In this document: positions 46,504 to 56,191 of the stretch, one piece after another | Layout of the letters: every line of letters starts with the position of its first letter | Position numbering within the stretch: position 1 is the stretch's first letter | From: Vibrio salilacus | GTDB taxonomy: Bacteria; Pseudomonadota; Gammaproteobacteria; Enterobacterales; Vibrionaceae | Length of the DNA stretch: 64,000 nt | Assembly (NCBI RefSeq): GCF_002811245.1 | Contig: NZ_NIVQ01000010.1 | Location: 1-64,000, forward strand | Direction: 5' to 3' | The notes under the pieces: model-generated | Told to the model about the DNA's origin: nothing | The model's input: only the letters and a program-made list of their open reading frames with translations | Database searches by the model: none | Position numbers and translations under genes: made by a program

Positions 46504-49329
46504 ATGCACAACGGCGTGATGAAGGCGTGGCTCGAGTCTTCACACTTGGCTGGCGCCAATGCAACGTATGTAGAGGACCTCTACGAACTGTATCTAAGTG
46601 ACCCCGATCTGGTAAGTGAGGAGTGGAAACGTGTTTTTGAGGGCTTGCCTAAGTCTTCACAAGAGGTGGTTGAACAGCCTCATTCACGTGTCCGTGACTA
46701 CTTCCGACGACTCGCTAAAGAAACGAAGCATTACAATGTCCAAGTTAGTGATCCTGATGTCGACGTTAAACAGGTAAAAGTACTTCAATTAATTAACGCT
46801 TACCGCTTCCGTGGTCATGAAGCGGCGCAGCTTGACCCTCTCGGTTTATGGCAACGTCCAACGGTGGCGGAGCTAGACCCTGCATTTCACAATCTCACTC
46901 AAGACGATTTAGAAGAAACTTTCAACGTGGGTTCGTTTGCCATTGGCAAAGAAACCATGAAACTGAAAGATATTCACTCTTCATTGAACAAAATCTACTG
47001 TGGCTCTATCGGTGCTGAATACATGCACATGACAGACACTGAGCAAAAACGTTGGATTCAACAACGTTTAGAATCAGTGGTTGGCCAACCATCGTTCAGT
47101 CATGAAGAGAAGCGAGAATTCCTTGAAGAGCTGACGGCTGCAGAAGGCCTTGAGCGTTACCTAGGGGCTAAGTTCCCGGGGGCTAAGCGCTTTTCATTGG
47201 AAGGTGGTGATGCACTGATACCGATGACTAAAGAGTTGATTCGCCATGCTGGTAAGAGCGGTATGCGCGAAGTGGTTATTGGTATGGCGCACCGCGGCCG
47301 TCTCAATATGCTCGTCAACGTGCTGGGTAAAAAGCCTCAAGACTTGTTTGATGAGTTTGCAGGTAAGCACGGCGAGTCATGGGGTACTGGTGACGTAAAA
47401 TATCACCAAGGTTTCTCGGCTGACTTTGCCACACCTGGTGGTGATGTTCACCTTGCTTTGGCATTTAACCCATCTCACCTTGAGATCGTCAACCCGGTTG
47501 TTATAGGTTCTGTTCGCGCTCGTCAAGATCGTCTAGGCGACCAAGATGGTGCGACTGTTCTACCTATTACCATCCATGGTGATTCAGCGATTGCTGGTCA
47601 GGGTGTGGTTGCTGAAACATTTAATATGTCGCAGGCACGCGGTTTCCGTGTTGGTGGTACTGTCCGTATTGTGGTTAACAACCAAGTTGGCTTCACTACG
47701 TCAAACCCTAGCGACACGCGTTCAACCATGTACTGTACTGATATTGCCAAAATGGTACAGGCACCGATTTTCCACGTTAACGCTGACGACCCTGAAGCGG
47801 TTGCGTTTGTTACTCGTATCGCGCTTGATTACCGTAACGAATTTAAACGTGATGTGGTTATCGACTTAGTTTGTTACCGTCGTCATGGTCACAACGAGGC
47901 CGATGAGCCAAATGCGACTCAGCCTTTGATGTATCAGAAAATCAAAAAGCATCCAACACCGCGTAAGCTCTACGCTGATGTACTAATGGAGCGCGGTGAT
48001 TTCGGTATTGATACTGCTACTCAGTTCGTCAACGAGTATCGCGATGCACTTGATCGCGGCGATGTGGTCGTCAAAGAGTGGCGTCCAATGGTGCTACATT
48101 CGGTCGATTGGTCGCCTTATTTAGGTCACGATTGGGATGTAGACTGGGATAATGAGTTCAACCAAGAGCGTTTGATTGAATTGGGTCGCCGTATCTGTCA
48201 GTACCCAGAGAGCCATAAGTTACAAAGCCGAGTCAACAAGTTATATAACGATCGTATGTCGATGTTGAGCGGTGAAAAAGCGATCGACTGGGGAATGGCT
48301 GAAACCCTCGCTTATGCAACTCTAGTTGATGACGGTAAACGTATTCGTATCTCAGGCCAAGATTCAGGTCGCGGTACTTTCTTCCATCGTCACTCTGTAC
48401 TACATAACCAAAATGATGCCAGCACGTACGTCCCTTTAGCGAATGTTCATGATAAACAAGGGCCGTTTGAAGTCTTTGATTCGGTGTTATCTGAAGAAGC
48501 CGTACTTGCATTTGAATACGGTTACGCGACTGCTGAACCTAGTGGCCTGACGCTTTGGGAAGCACAGTTTGGTGACTTTGCCAACGGCGCGCAGGTAGTC
48601 ATTGACCAATTTATTTCATCTGGTGAGCAAAAGTGGGCGCGTCTCTGTGGCCTGACTATGCTTCTTCCTCATGGTTATGAAGGTCAAGGTCCTGAACACT
48701 CATCAGCACGTCTTGAACGTTACCTTCAGCTGTGTGCTGAGCAAAACATGCAAGTGGTTGTTCCTTCAACACCAGCTCAGGTTTACCACATGATTCGACG
48801 TCAGGTTGTGCGACCAATGCGCCGCCCACTGATCGTTATGTCACCGAAGTCATTGCTACGTCACCCGCTGTGTACTTCTTCAATTGAAGATCTTGCACAA
48901 GGAACGTTCCAAGCGGCGATTGGTGAAGTGGATAATCTTGAACCTGCGAAGGTCAAACGTGTTGTCTTCTGTTCAGGCAAAGTTTATTTCGATTTGCTAG
49001 AACAGCGTCGAAACAATGAACAAGACGATGTCGCAATTGTTCGTATTGAGCAGCTTTACCCGTTCCCAATGGATGAAGTGACCGCTGCTATCGAGCAATA
49101 CACTAATGTAGAAGACTTTGTTTGGTGTCAGGAAGAGCCACAGAACCAAGGCGCTTGGTACTGTAGCCAACACAACTTCCGTGCTGCAATCCCTGCAGGT
49201 GCAGATCTTAAGTACGCTGGTCGTCCAGCATCAGCATCACCTGCCGTTGGTTACATGTCAGTACACCTGAAACAACAGAAAGCGTTGGTAGAAGACGCAC
49301 TTACCGTGAATAAAAAAACTTCGAACTAA
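46504..49329 (+). CDS. sucA: 2-oxoglutarate dehydrogenase E1
   Basis: Thiamine-diphosphate decarboxylase of the 2-oxoglutarate complex; 941 aa (E. coli 933). The N-terminal segment YLSDPDLVSEEWKRVFEGL contacts E2. The active-site region has GMAHRGRLNMLVNVLGK, and TPGGDVHLALAFNPSHLE follows. The cofactor-binding motif includes CYRRHGHNEADEP. The ribosome binding site AAGGGAAA precedes the ATG. It is 168 bases after sdhB. Confidence 0.97.
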   Translation: MHNGVMKAWLESSHLAGANATYVEDLYELYLSDPDLVSEEWKRVFEGLPKSSQEVVEQPHSRVRDYFRRLAKETKHYNVQVSDPDVDVKQVKVLQLINAYRFRGHEAAQLDPLGLWQRPTVAELDPAFHNLTQDDLEETFNVGSFAIGKETMKLKDIHSSLNKIYCGSIGAEYMHMTDTEQKRWIQQRLESVVGQPSFSHEEKREFLEELTAAEGLERYLGAKFPGAKRFSLEGGDALIPMTKELIRHAGKSGMREVVIGMAHRGRLNMLVNVLGKKPQDLFDEFAGKHGESWGTGDVKYHQGFSADFATPGGDVHLALAFNPSHLEIVNPVVIGSVRARQDRLGDQDGATVLPITIHGDSAIAGQGVVAETFNMSQARGFRVGGTVRIVVNNQVGFTTSNPSDTRSTMYCTDIAKMVQAPIFHVNADDPEAVAFVTRIALDYRNEFKRDVVIDLVCYRRHGHNEADEPNATQPLMYQKIKKHPTPRKLYADVLMERGDFGIDTATQFVNEYRDALDRGDVVVKEWRPMVLHSVDWSPYLGHDWDVDWDNEFNQERLIELGRRICQYPESHKLQSRVNKLYNDRMSMLSGEKAIDWGMAETLAYATLVDDGKRIRISGQDSGRGTFFHRHSVLHNQNDASTYVPLANVHDKQGPFEVFDSVLSEEAVLAFEYGYATAEPSGLTLWEAQFGDFANGAQVVIDQFISSGEQKWARLCGLTMLLPHGYEGQGPEHSSARLERYLQLCAEQNMQVVVPSTPAQVYHMIRRQVVRPMRRPLIVMSPKSLLRHPLCTSSIEDLAQGTFQAAIGEVDNLEPAKVKRVVFCSGKVYFDLLEQRRNNEQDDVAIVRIEQLYPFPMDEVTAAIEQYTNVEDFVWCQEEPQNQGAWYCSQHNFRAAIPAGADLKYAGRPASASPAVGYMSVHLKQQKALVEDALTVNKKTSN

Positions 49330-49357
49330 GAACTAGAAGTTAAAGGAAGAAACAGAT

Positions 49358-50557
49358 ATGACAATTGAAATTCTGGTTCCAGATTTACCTGAATCCGTCG
49401 CTGACGCTACAGTGGCAACATGGCACAAACAACCAGGTGACGTCGTTGAACGTGACGAAGTGTTGGTTGACATTGAAACTGACAAAGTTGTTCTAGAAGT
49501 TCCGGCTCCAGAAGCGGGTGTACTAGAAGCTATCCTTGAAGTAGAAGGTGCGACAGTACTTTCTAAACAGCTGCTCGCTAAACTCAAGCCTGGTGCTGTT
49601 GCTGGTGAACCAACGACAGACAAAACAGATGAGTCACAAGCATCGCCAGATAAGCGCCATAAAGCGTCGTTAACAGAAGAGAGTAATGATGCGCTCAGCC
49701 CTGCCGTACGTCGTCTTCTTGCTGAGCACGGCCTTGAAGCGAGCCAAGTCAAAGGCTCTGGTGTTGGTGGTCGTATCACTCGTGAAGATATTGATGCACA
49801 CCTTGCCAACGCAAAAGCTGCACCGCAAGCGGCAGCATTAGAAGCGCCAGTAGTGGCTCGCAGTCAGAAACGTGTTCCAATGACGCGTTTACGTAAGACA
49901 GTAGCTAACCGCCTACTTGAAGCGAAAAATAACACCGCCATGTTGACGACGTTTAATGAAGTTAACATGAAGCCAATCATGGACCTTCGTAAGCAGTACA
50001 AAGACCAGTTCGAAGAGCGTCACGGTACGCGTCTAGGCTTTATGTCTTTCTACGTTAAAGCGGTGACCGAAGCACTAAAACGCTTCCCAGAAGTCAATGC
50101 GTCTATTGATGGTGAGGAAATCGTTTACCACAACTATTTCGACATTAGCATGGCGGTTTCAACGCCGCGTGGTCTCGTGACTCCAGTTCTTAAAGACTGT
50201 GACACGTTAGGCTTTGCTGATATCGAAAAAGGCATTAAAGAGTTAGCGATTAAAGGTCGTGATGGCAAGTTAACGGTTGATGAGCTGATGGGCGGCAACT
50301 TCACTATTACAAACGGTGGTGTATTTGGATCGCTAATGTCAACACCAATCATTAACCCACCACAGTCAGCTATCTTGGGTATGCACAAGATTCAAGATCG
50401 CCCAATGGCAGTGGATGGCAAGGTAGAAATCCTACCTATGATGTACTTGGCACTTTCTTATGACCACCGTCTCATCGATGGTCGTGAATCTGTCGGCTTC
50501 CTTGTAACCATTAAAGAGTTACTTGAAGATCCAGCTCGCCTGCTATTAGACGTTTAA
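49358..50557 (+). CDS. sucB: 2-oxoglutarate dehydrogenase E2 (succinyltransferase)
   Basis: 399 aa (E. coli 405). The lipoyl domain (about 1-75) has the modified Lys in [15 protein letters not shown] (about 43). The E1/E3-binding domain is [20 protein letters not shown], and the catalytic domain ends with the conserved His/Asp segment [15 protein letters not shown]. No E3 (lpd) gene is adjacent. The last codons and the stop lie inside the first arm of a three-part hairpin system. Confidence 0.97.
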   Translation: MTIEILVPDLPESVADATVATWHKQPGDVVERDEVLVDIETDKVVLEVPAPEAGVLEAILEVEGATVLSKQLLAKLKPGAVAGEPTTDKTDESQASPDKRHKASLTEESNDALSPAVRRLLAEHGLEASQVKGSGVGGRITREDIDAHLANAKAAPQAAALEAPVVARSQKRVPMTRLRKTVANRLLEAKNNTAMLTTFNEVNMKPIMDLRKQYKDQFEERHGTRLGFMSFYVKAVTEALKRFPEVNASIDGEEIVYHNYFDISMAVSTPRGLVTPVLKDCDTLGFADIEKGIKELAIKGRDGKLTVDELMGGNFTITNGGVFGSLMSTPIINPPQSAILGMHKIQDRPMAVDGKVEILPMMYLALSYDHRLIDGRESVGFLVTIKELLEDPARLLLDV

Positions 50558-50598
50558 TATCGCTGAAACGTCTAGTTGGCATAGGCTGCTAGACGTTT
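50547..50598 (+). promoter_or_regulatory. Three-segment alternative hairpin at the sucB end
   Basis: Segment 1 TAGACGTTT (50547-50555) overlaps the sucB stop. Segment 2 AAACGTCTAG (50566-50575) can pair with segment 1 or with segment 3 CTAGACGTTT (50589-50598), but not both. A ribosome stopping at sucB would block segment 1, as in attenuation systems. A further hairpin (TAAATCGCT/AGCGATTTA, 50643-50678) lies before sucC. Confidence 0.55.
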
Positions 50599-50765
50599 GA
50601 TAGTTTCAATGGCTAGACTAGCTCAACGGTTTAGCCTTCACCTAAATCGCTTCTGTGCCATGAGCAAGTAGCGATTTATTTGAGAAGTCCCTACAGACGT
50701 TTGCAGATCTCTGCTGCGTTATGGAAATAATAATCCCTTAAAGGGAAAATAAACGGAATATCAAA

Positions 50766-51932
50766 ATGAATTTGCATGAATATCAAGCCAAACAGCTGTT
50801 TGCAGAATTCGGTTTGCCTGTACCGGAAGGTTACGCGTGTGATACCCCTAATGAAGCGGTTGAAGCGGCAGGTCGTATCTCAACGGAGAAGAAAGTCGTT
50901 AAATGTCAGGTTCACGCAGGTGGACGTGGTAAAGCGGGTGGCGTCGAGCTACACGATACTAAAGATGGCGTGAGAGAGTTTGCACAAAAGTGGCTAGGTA
51001 AGAATCTCGTGACTTACCAAACTGACGCAAATGGTCAGCCTGTAACTAAAATCTTAGTTGAAGAAGCATCAAACATTGCAAACGAACTGTACCTAGGTGC
51101 GGTGGTAGACCGTGCAACACGTAAGATTGTATTCATGGCATCAACCGAGGGTGGGGTTGAAATCGAAAAAGTTGCTGAAGAAACACCAGAGTTGATTCAT
51201 AAAGCAGCAATCGATCCATTGGTTGGCCCTCAGGCTTATCAAGGCCGTGAACTCGCATTTAAACTAGGCTTAGCTGGCGATCAAATTAAACAATTTGTTA
51301 AGATCTTTATGGGTCTTGGCACTATGTTCTCTCAGTATGACCTTGCGCTACTTGAGATTAATCCACTGGTTGTAACAGCCGAAGGCAACCTGCTTTGTCT
51401 TGATGGTAAAATCAACATCGACTCAAATGCTCTATACCGCCAACCTAAGTTACGTGAGATGCACGATCCTTCCCAAGAAGATGAGCGCGAAGCTCACGCA
51501 GCTCAGTGGGAACTTAACTATGTGGCATTAGACGGAAATGTTGGTTGTATGGTAAACGGTGCTGGTCTTGCGATGGGCACCATGGACATCGTCAATCTCC
51601 ATGGTGGTAAGCCAGCTAACTTCCTAGATGTTGGCGGCGGTGCGACCAAAGAGCGTGTTGCAGAAGCATTTAAGATCATCCTTTCTGACGACAATGTGAA
51701 AGCGGTTCTTGTTAACATCTTCGGCGGCATTGTTCGTTGTGACATGATTGCAGAAGGCATCATCGGCGCAGTGAAAGAAGTGGGTGTTGCTGTTCCTGTT
51801 GTTGTTCGTCTAGAAGGGACTAATGCAGACCTTGGTCGCGAAGTTCTTGCTAATTCTGATGTTGATATCATTGCTGCTGAGTCACTAACTGATGCAGCTC
51901 AGAAAGTTGTTGCTGCTGCGGAGGACAAATAA
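50766..51932 (+). CDS. sucC: Succinyl-CoA synthetase beta subunit
   Basis: 388 aa, as in E. coli. The ATP-grasp domain begins [20 protein letters not shown] and includes [15 protein letters not shown], and the C-terminal CoA-ligase part has [16 protein letters not shown]. It follows sucB by 208 bases and overlaps sucD by one base. Confidence 0.97.
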   Translation: MNLHEYQAKQLFAEFGLPVPEGYACDTPNEAVEAAGRISTEKKVVKCQVHAGGRGKAGGVELHDTKDGVREFAQKWLGKNLVTYQTDANGQPVTKILVEEASNIANELYLGAVVDRATRKIVFMASTEGGVEIEKVAEETPELIHKAAIDPLVGPQAYQGRELAFKLGLAGDQIKQFVKIFMGLGTMFSQYDLALLEINPLVVTAEGNLLCLDGKINIDSNALYRQPKLREMHDPSQEDEREAHAAQWELNYVALDGNVGCMVNGAGLAMGTMDIVNLHGGKPANFLDVGGGATKERVAEAFKIILSDDNVKAVLVNIFGGIVRCDMIAEGIIGAVKEVGVAVPVVVRLEGTNADLGREVLANSDVDIIAAESLTDAAQKVVAAAEDK

Positions 51933-52804
51933 TGTCTGTACTAATTAATAAAGACACCAAGGTAATCTGCCAGGGCTTCACTGGTGGTCAAGGGACGTTC
52001 CACTCAGAGCAAGCGATTGCATACGGTACGCAGATGGTGGGTGGTGTTTCTCCGGGTAAAGGCGGTCAAACGCATCTTGGTCTACCTGTGTTCAATACAG
52101 TACGAGAAGCCGTTGAAGTGACTGGCGCGACAGCAACAGTTATCTATGTACCAGCACCTTTCTGTAAAGATGCGATTTTAGAAGCAATTGACGCAGGCAT
52201 CAAACTGATCGTCACGATCACGGAAGGCATTCCTACTATCGATATGATCGATGTAAAAGTGAAGCTAGAAGAAACGGGTGTGCGTATGATTGGTCCTAAC
52301 TGTCCGGGTGTTATCACTCCGGATGAGTGTAAGATCGGTATCATGCCTGGCCATATCCATAAGAAAGGCAAAGTCGGCATCGTCTCTCGCTCAGGAACGC
52401 TAACGTACGAAGCGGTTAAGCAAACCACTGACGAAGGTTTCGGCCAGTCCACATGTGTTGGTATTGGCGGTGACCCAATTCCAGGTTCAAACTTCATTGA
52501 TATTTTGAAATTGTTCCAAGAAGACCCTGAAACAGAAGCGATCGTCATGATCGGTGAAATCGGTGGTACCGCAGAAGAAGAAGCGGCTGCGTTTATTAAA
52601 GAAAACGTGACTAAGCCAGTTGTTTCTTACATTGCAGGTGTAACTGCTCCTCCAGGGAAGCGTATGGGTCACGCCGGCGCTATCATTTCAGGTGGCAAAG
52701 GTACGGCGGAAGACAAATTTGCGGCACTAGAAGCGGCTGGCGTTAAAACCGTTAAATCTCTTGCTGATATCGGTAAAGGCCTACGTGAAGTCACTGGCTG
52801 GTAA
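51932..52804 (+). CDS. sucD: Succinyl-CoA synthetase alpha subunit
   Basis: 290 aa (E. coli 289). CoA binds at [15 protein letters not shown], and the phosphorylated His is in [17 protein letters not shown] (about 247). Its ATG is inside the sucC stop (TAATG). It is the last gene of the TCA series. Confidence 0.97.
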   Translation: MSVLINKDTKVICQGFTGGQGTFHSEQAIAYGTQMVGGVSPGKGGQTHLGLPVFNTVREAVEVTGATATVIYVPAPFCKDAILEAIDAGIKLIVTITEGIPTIDMIDVKVKLEETGVRMIGPNCPGVITPDECKIGIMPGHIHKKGKVGIVSRSGTLTYEAVKQTTDEGFGQSTCVGIGGDPIPGSNFIDILKLFQEDPETEAIVMIGEIGGTAEEEAAAFIKENVTKPVVSYIAGVTAPPGKRMGHAGAIISGGKGTAEDKFAALEAAGVKTVKSLADIGKGLREVTGW

Positions 52805-52820
52805 GTATCGATTGAAATGA

Positions 52821-52854
52821 AAAAAAGCTTGGCTAATTTGCCAAGCTTTTTTAT
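52821..52854 (+). terminator. sucCD terminator
   Basis: AAAAGCTTGGC pairs with GCCAAGCTTTT around six bases, followed by T. It ends the TCA gene series. Confidence 0.85.
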
Positions 52855-52929
52855 ACATTGCTTTTATTCATCAATAGGCTAAGCATCAATAGTCACCTGT
52901 TGACTAAGCGTTGGACTCGAGAGAGCGAT

Positions 52930-53214
52930 TTAGCGTAGTTGCCGTTCCAATACGGTCAATCTCGCGGTTAATGCTTCTACTTGTTTTTCGAGCTGAGCGA
53001 TTTTATCACTGTCATTCGCTTGTTCAGGCGCCGCGATTTCTATTTTCGGTACGCGTTGGGCACTTTTCCAACTTTTAATCGTCGTGATCAAAGCAGGCAT
53101 TGGCACTGATGTTGATAAGCGGGCTTTAACCAAAGCGATGCTCGGCTCTTTACCTTCATGTTGTAATTGTTCAAGTACCTGTTTTAGCTCTTGGCTAACA
53201 TCTTGGGTCAGCAT
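52930..53214 (-). CDS. Small protein with KfrA-like N-terminus and coiled coil
   Basis: 94 aa. The N-terminal half (LKQVLEQLQHEGKEPSIALV, then TTIKSWK) resembles KfrA N-terminal or winged-helix DNA-binding segments. The last 30 residues are a coiled coil (IAQLEKQVEALTARLTVLERQL). I do not recognise a named family with certainty, and the function is unknown. The ribosome binding site GGAGG lies before the ATG. It is a single gene between sucD and the second CsrB-type RNA. Confidence 0.7.
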   Translation of the reverse strand: MLTQDVSQELKQVLEQLQHEGKEPSIALVKARLSTSVPMPALITTIKSWKSAQRVPKIEIAAPEQANDSDKIAQLEKQVEALTARLTVLERQLR

Positions 53215-53291
53215 ATAACCTCCTTTTGCTTTGATATTGGTATTTTACTGCTCAGCGAGCTAATAGGCGAATGGTAAATTAGGCATTTAGC

Positions 53292-53309
53292 TGTGAGATA
53301 TCTCTTACA
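53292..53309 (+). promoter_or_regulatory. VarA/GacA upstream activating site
   Basis: TGTGAGATATCTCTTACA matches the GacA-family site TGTAAG-N6-CTTACA with one change and is nearly palindromic. Its centre is about 168 bases before the inferred start of the CsrB-type RNA, the usual distance for this class. Confidence 0.8.
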
Positions 53310-53432
53310 CCAAGTGTGCGAGAATGGATTTTTTTTGCGCGGCAATATCAGTAAGAACACCTTAGGTTGCTGTTTTATATTGAAAAGTTAAATTGTTGCA
53401 CACTTGTTTCGAGCGTTTTTTCCTGCTGTATC

Positions 53433-53460
53433 TTGTCTTTAATCGCCAAAAGCGTAAATT
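53433..53460 (+). promoter_or_regulatory. Promoter of the CsrB-family RNA (longer copy)
   Basis: TTGTCT (53433-53438), 16 bases, TAAATT (53455-53460). The inferred transcript start is about 53468. Confidence 0.6.
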
Positions 53461-53467
53461 AATAACT

Positions 53468-53865
53468 GTCGGAAGGATGCTGACACGGAACAGGAAATAC
53501 CACGGATAGGAAAACTTCAGGATGAAGGTTGGTTGACGAGGAAAGTCAGTCAAGCAGGGAGCGAAAGGACATTGTACGGATACAATCACTGACAGGATGT
53601 GAGTGACTAAGGAAAGCAATGGACACCTCTAGATTGAGGTAGGACAGTATCAGGATGATACTAGGGACACCGCTCAAGGAACAAGTGATGCAAGCTAACT
53701 AGGATAGTTGGCTATCAGGATGAATAGGACACCGCTAGGACGGCGACGTAAGGATATTGCTGAAGGATTCAGTAACTATTAAGGAAGATGCATGGAGCAC
53801 CTTTTGTAGCTGGACTGCTGCGAGTAAGACTATAGCCCTGATACTCACGTGTCGGGGCTTTCTTT
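53468..53865 (+). ncRNA. CsrB-family CsrA-sequestering RNA (longer copy)
   Basis: About 398 nt with 27 GGA motifs (many CAGGATG and TAGGAC) and local inverted repeats that present them in loops. It ends at a terminator, AGCCCTGA (53834-53841) pairing with TCGGGGCT (53852-53859) followed by T. With the upstream VarA-type site this is a clear CsrB-family RNA that antagonises CsrA. V. cholerae has three such RNAs; the exact name here is not settled. The shorter member is at 5955-6294. Confidence 0.93.
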
Positions 53866-53995
53866 GATCTCACCGTGGGAAAAGACGCATAACATCCCAA
53901 TAATCACAACCCAGATCAATATCGGTTGTTGCCCGTTGGTTTAATTTTTCGGCTTTGTTTTTCAAAACAATTTTAGCTGCTAACAAGGATGTGTC

Positions 53996-54514
53996 ATGAC
54001 TATTGTGACTCGCCGTTCGTTATTAGTCCCTTATAACGAATCACTACAATCAGAATTTCTCATGCTGAATTGTTGTGGTATTAATCGTGCCCAAATGAAT
54101 GGTGCTCATACCGTTTCGTCGGCAAAACAATTATTTGAGAAAACGCTCAATGACCCTAACCTGTATGCGATGGCTGTTTTAGACAGTCGTAGCCGTGCTT
54201 ATGTGGGGCATATTTTTATTTGTGCTCTTGATAGCGAGCCTGAGTTAGGTTTTATCTTTGATAAGTTATATTGGGGAATCGGCTTTGCCAGTGAAGCCCT
54301 ACAGGCATTTTTTCCAAAAGTAGTCAGAGACTTAAGCTTAACAAATGTCGTTGCCACGGCTAATATTGACCATCAGCCGTCGATACGAATTCTGAAAAAA
54401 TTGGGCTTTCAGTTTAAGGTCCGCAAGCAAGACGCGTTCGGTCCATATAACGAATATCTATTTACATCCGATGTGGCGGTAGATCAACCTTCGCTAGCTG
54501 AAATCCTTGCATGA
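53996..54514 (+). CDS. GNAT-family acetyltransferase (RimJ/RimL-like)
   Basis: 172 aa. The pattern RSLLVPYNESLQSEF, then ELGFIFDKLYWGIGFASEALQAF (the acetyl-CoA loop region), then NIDHQPSIRILKKLGFQF is typical of Acetyltransf_3 proteins that modify N-termini or small amines. The substrate is unknown. The 3' 53 bases overlap the convergent DUF3301 gene. Confidence 0.85.
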   Translation: MTIVTRRSLLVPYNESLQSEFLMLNCCGINRAQMNGAHTVSSAKQLFEKTLNDPNLYAMAVLDSRSRAYVGHIFICALDSEPELGFIFDKLYWGIGFASEALQAFFPKVVRDLSLTNVVATANIDHQPSIRILKKLGFQFKVRKQDAFGPYNEYLFTSDVAVDQPSLAEILA

Positions 54515-54761
54515 TGATGTTGCCTTGATAGCAATCATCGCCGAGTGATGAAAATTCAAATTGATAAACAGAATGCCAACGCCAGACTCCGTCTGGCGTT
54601 TTTAATTTGTGACCTTTTAAAGCAACGCTGATAAGTTGCAAATCCAGCTGTTTACACTGGCGGGTAGCAATCGTTTTGACTAACTCTGCTTGGCGACGTT
54701 GTTGCCAAAAGAGTAAGCACAGACATACCAAACCGAGAATGGCGAAGAGGTCACTGATCAT
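54462..54761 (-). CDS. DUF3301 membrane-anchored protein
   Basis: 99 aa with one N-terminal membrane segment (about 3-19), followed by WQQRRQAELVKTIATRQCKQLDLQLISVAL, the DUF3301 signature, and a C-terminal WRWHSVYQFEFSS region. The function is unknown. It follows the DUF3549 gene by two bases and overlaps the GNAT gene tail to tail. Confidence 0.82.
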   Translation of the reverse strand: MISDLFAILGLVCLCLLFWQQRRQAELVKTIATRQCKQLDLQLISVALKGHKLKTPDGVWRWHSVYQFEFSSLGDDCYQGNIIMQGFQLAKVDLPPHRM

Positions 54762-54763
54762 AG

Positions 54764-55801
54764 TTAGGCCTTGGCTGATTGTTGCAGGCGAATCAGCGCA
54801 TCAGCTAACTCTGGTGATGGACTGGAGTGCAATAGCGGCAGTAATACCATCCGCAGTTCAGGTAGCATGACTAAGTCAGCAAACAATTGGTTGAATAGTG
54901 CTTGGTCACCAGTTTGAGCTAAGCGCAGTAAGAATTGCTCGGCTGTACTTGCATCGCGTAACCAATGCCAGCAACGGCCTGCAATCCCGATCAGCACTTC
55001 TTGATGGCTCAGTCTCGGGCTGGCTAAAATCGCACAATAAATCGATTGTGTAATAGATGTAGAAGCACCAGAGAGTGCACGCGTTAATGCCGAAAGTAAG
55101 AAAAGGTCAGGCTCACCACTGTCAATTTCGACCTGCGCCATTTGGGCGATACGTTGTGCGAGTTTGTCTGATAATTCGGTATGTTCTAGCGCACCAAGTA
55201 GGGCGTACAGGGGTTCATTAGGTAGGTGTTTTAATGCTTTACGCAGGTTAACACCATTTTGCTCTTGGCCGAGTCGGGCACAGATGTCAGTAACACCTTG
55301 TAAGCCGACGCTATGCCACTTCTCCCAGTCAAGCTCACCTGAAAAATAGTGTTGTGCGTGCTCATAGTATTGGCTGCAGGCTAAGTTTAGCTCTGCACGA
55401 ACTTGACTATGAAACACTGCCATTTTGTCTTCAGCAGGCTTAAAAGTGTAGGGATTATTCGCGAGCTTATGTTGTTGCTCTTCAGTCATCTCTTGACTAA
55501 GTCGCGTGCCCATTGCTTCAAGTACATATTTGATAAAGTTACCAACATCGGCTTGTTTCAACAAGCCACGTTCATCAAGGTCAAATTTAAGAAACCAGAT
55601 CCAAGGTTGCTGATCTTGATTCCAATAGACGATCGCTAGATGAGCTTTGCGCTGCATCGGGTAGGGGTAGGCCACTTGCCCCTGTTCGGTGTCGGCAAAC
55701 ATCTTCGCGTCGATTTTCTTGATTTTTCTTCCCAGATCATAGATTTGGTATTGGCAATCACTGTTGGTGAGCAATTGGGTAAGGGTATGAATGGTTTCCA
55801 T
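54764..55801 (-). CDS. DUF3549 family protein
   Basis: 345 aa matching DUF3549 (IYDLGRKIKKIDAKMFADTEQGQVAYPYPMQRKAHLA). It has no membrane segment or signal peptide; the C-terminal half is helical and repeat-like (RALSGASTSITQSIYCAILASPR). The function is unknown. It forms an operon with the DUF3301 gene and is divergent from yqcC. Confidence 0.82.
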   Translation of the reverse strand: METIHTLTQLLTNSDCQYQIYDLGRKIKKIDAKMFADTEQGQVAYPYPMQRKAHLAIVYWNQDQQPWIWFLKFDLDERGLLKQADVGNFIKYVLEAMGTRLSQEMTEEQQHKLANNPYTFKPAEDKMAVFHSQVRAELNLACSQYYEHAQHYFSGELDWEKWHSVGLQGVTDICARLGQEQNGVNLRKALKHLPNEPLYALLGALEHTELSDKLAQRIAQMAQVEIDSGEPDLFLLSALTRALSGASTSITQSIYCAILASPRLSHQEVLIGIAGRCWHWLRDASTAEQFLLRLAQTGDQALFNQLFADLVMLPELRMVLLPLLHSSPSPELADALIRLQQSAKA

Positions 55802-55876
55802 TAGCGATTTGTCCTAACTTTCTTTCCTTTATAAATGGTATTCTTGAGGCTATTTTCAAGGTCAGAAACAAGATTA

Positions 55877-56191
55877 ATGTTGAAACAGAACCAATTAATT
55901 GAATTGCTTAATCAGCTCCAAGCCGACATGCAAGCGCTTGAACTTTGGCAACCGCAGCCACCAAGTTTTTTGGCACTGCAAAGTGAACAGCCATTTGCCG
56001 TTGATACTCTGGCACCAGAGCAGTGGCTACAATGGGTTTTTATTGGCCGCATTCGCAATATGATCGATGCTAATCAACCACTACCAAGTGGTTTCGCGAT
56101 TGCCCCTTATTTTGAACAATGTTGGCAGCAATACCCAGATTACTCACCATTGTTGGCGCGATTGACACTAATTGATGAGGTGTGTGCTTGA
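55877..56191 (+). CDS. yqcC: YqcC family protein
   Basis: 104 aa. PPSFLALQSEQPFAVDTLAPEQWLQWVFIGRIRNMIDANQPLPSGFAIAPYFE matches the E. coli YqcC pattern (LEWLQW, PLPGAFAVAPYYE). The ATG at 55877 is chosen over 55835 by family alignment. It overlaps truC by one base (TGATG), as yqcC-truC do elsewhere. The function is unknown. Confidence 0.87.
   Translation: MLKQNQLIELLNQLQADMQALELWQPQPPSFLALQSEQPFAVDTLAPEQWLQWVFIGRIRNMIDANQPLPSGFAIAPYFEQCWQQYPDYSPLLARLTLIDEVCA

Noticed and set aside
53362..53619. 85-codon minus-strand frame over the longer CsrB-type RNA
   Set aside because: Antisense to a well-supported structured RNA; no start signal.
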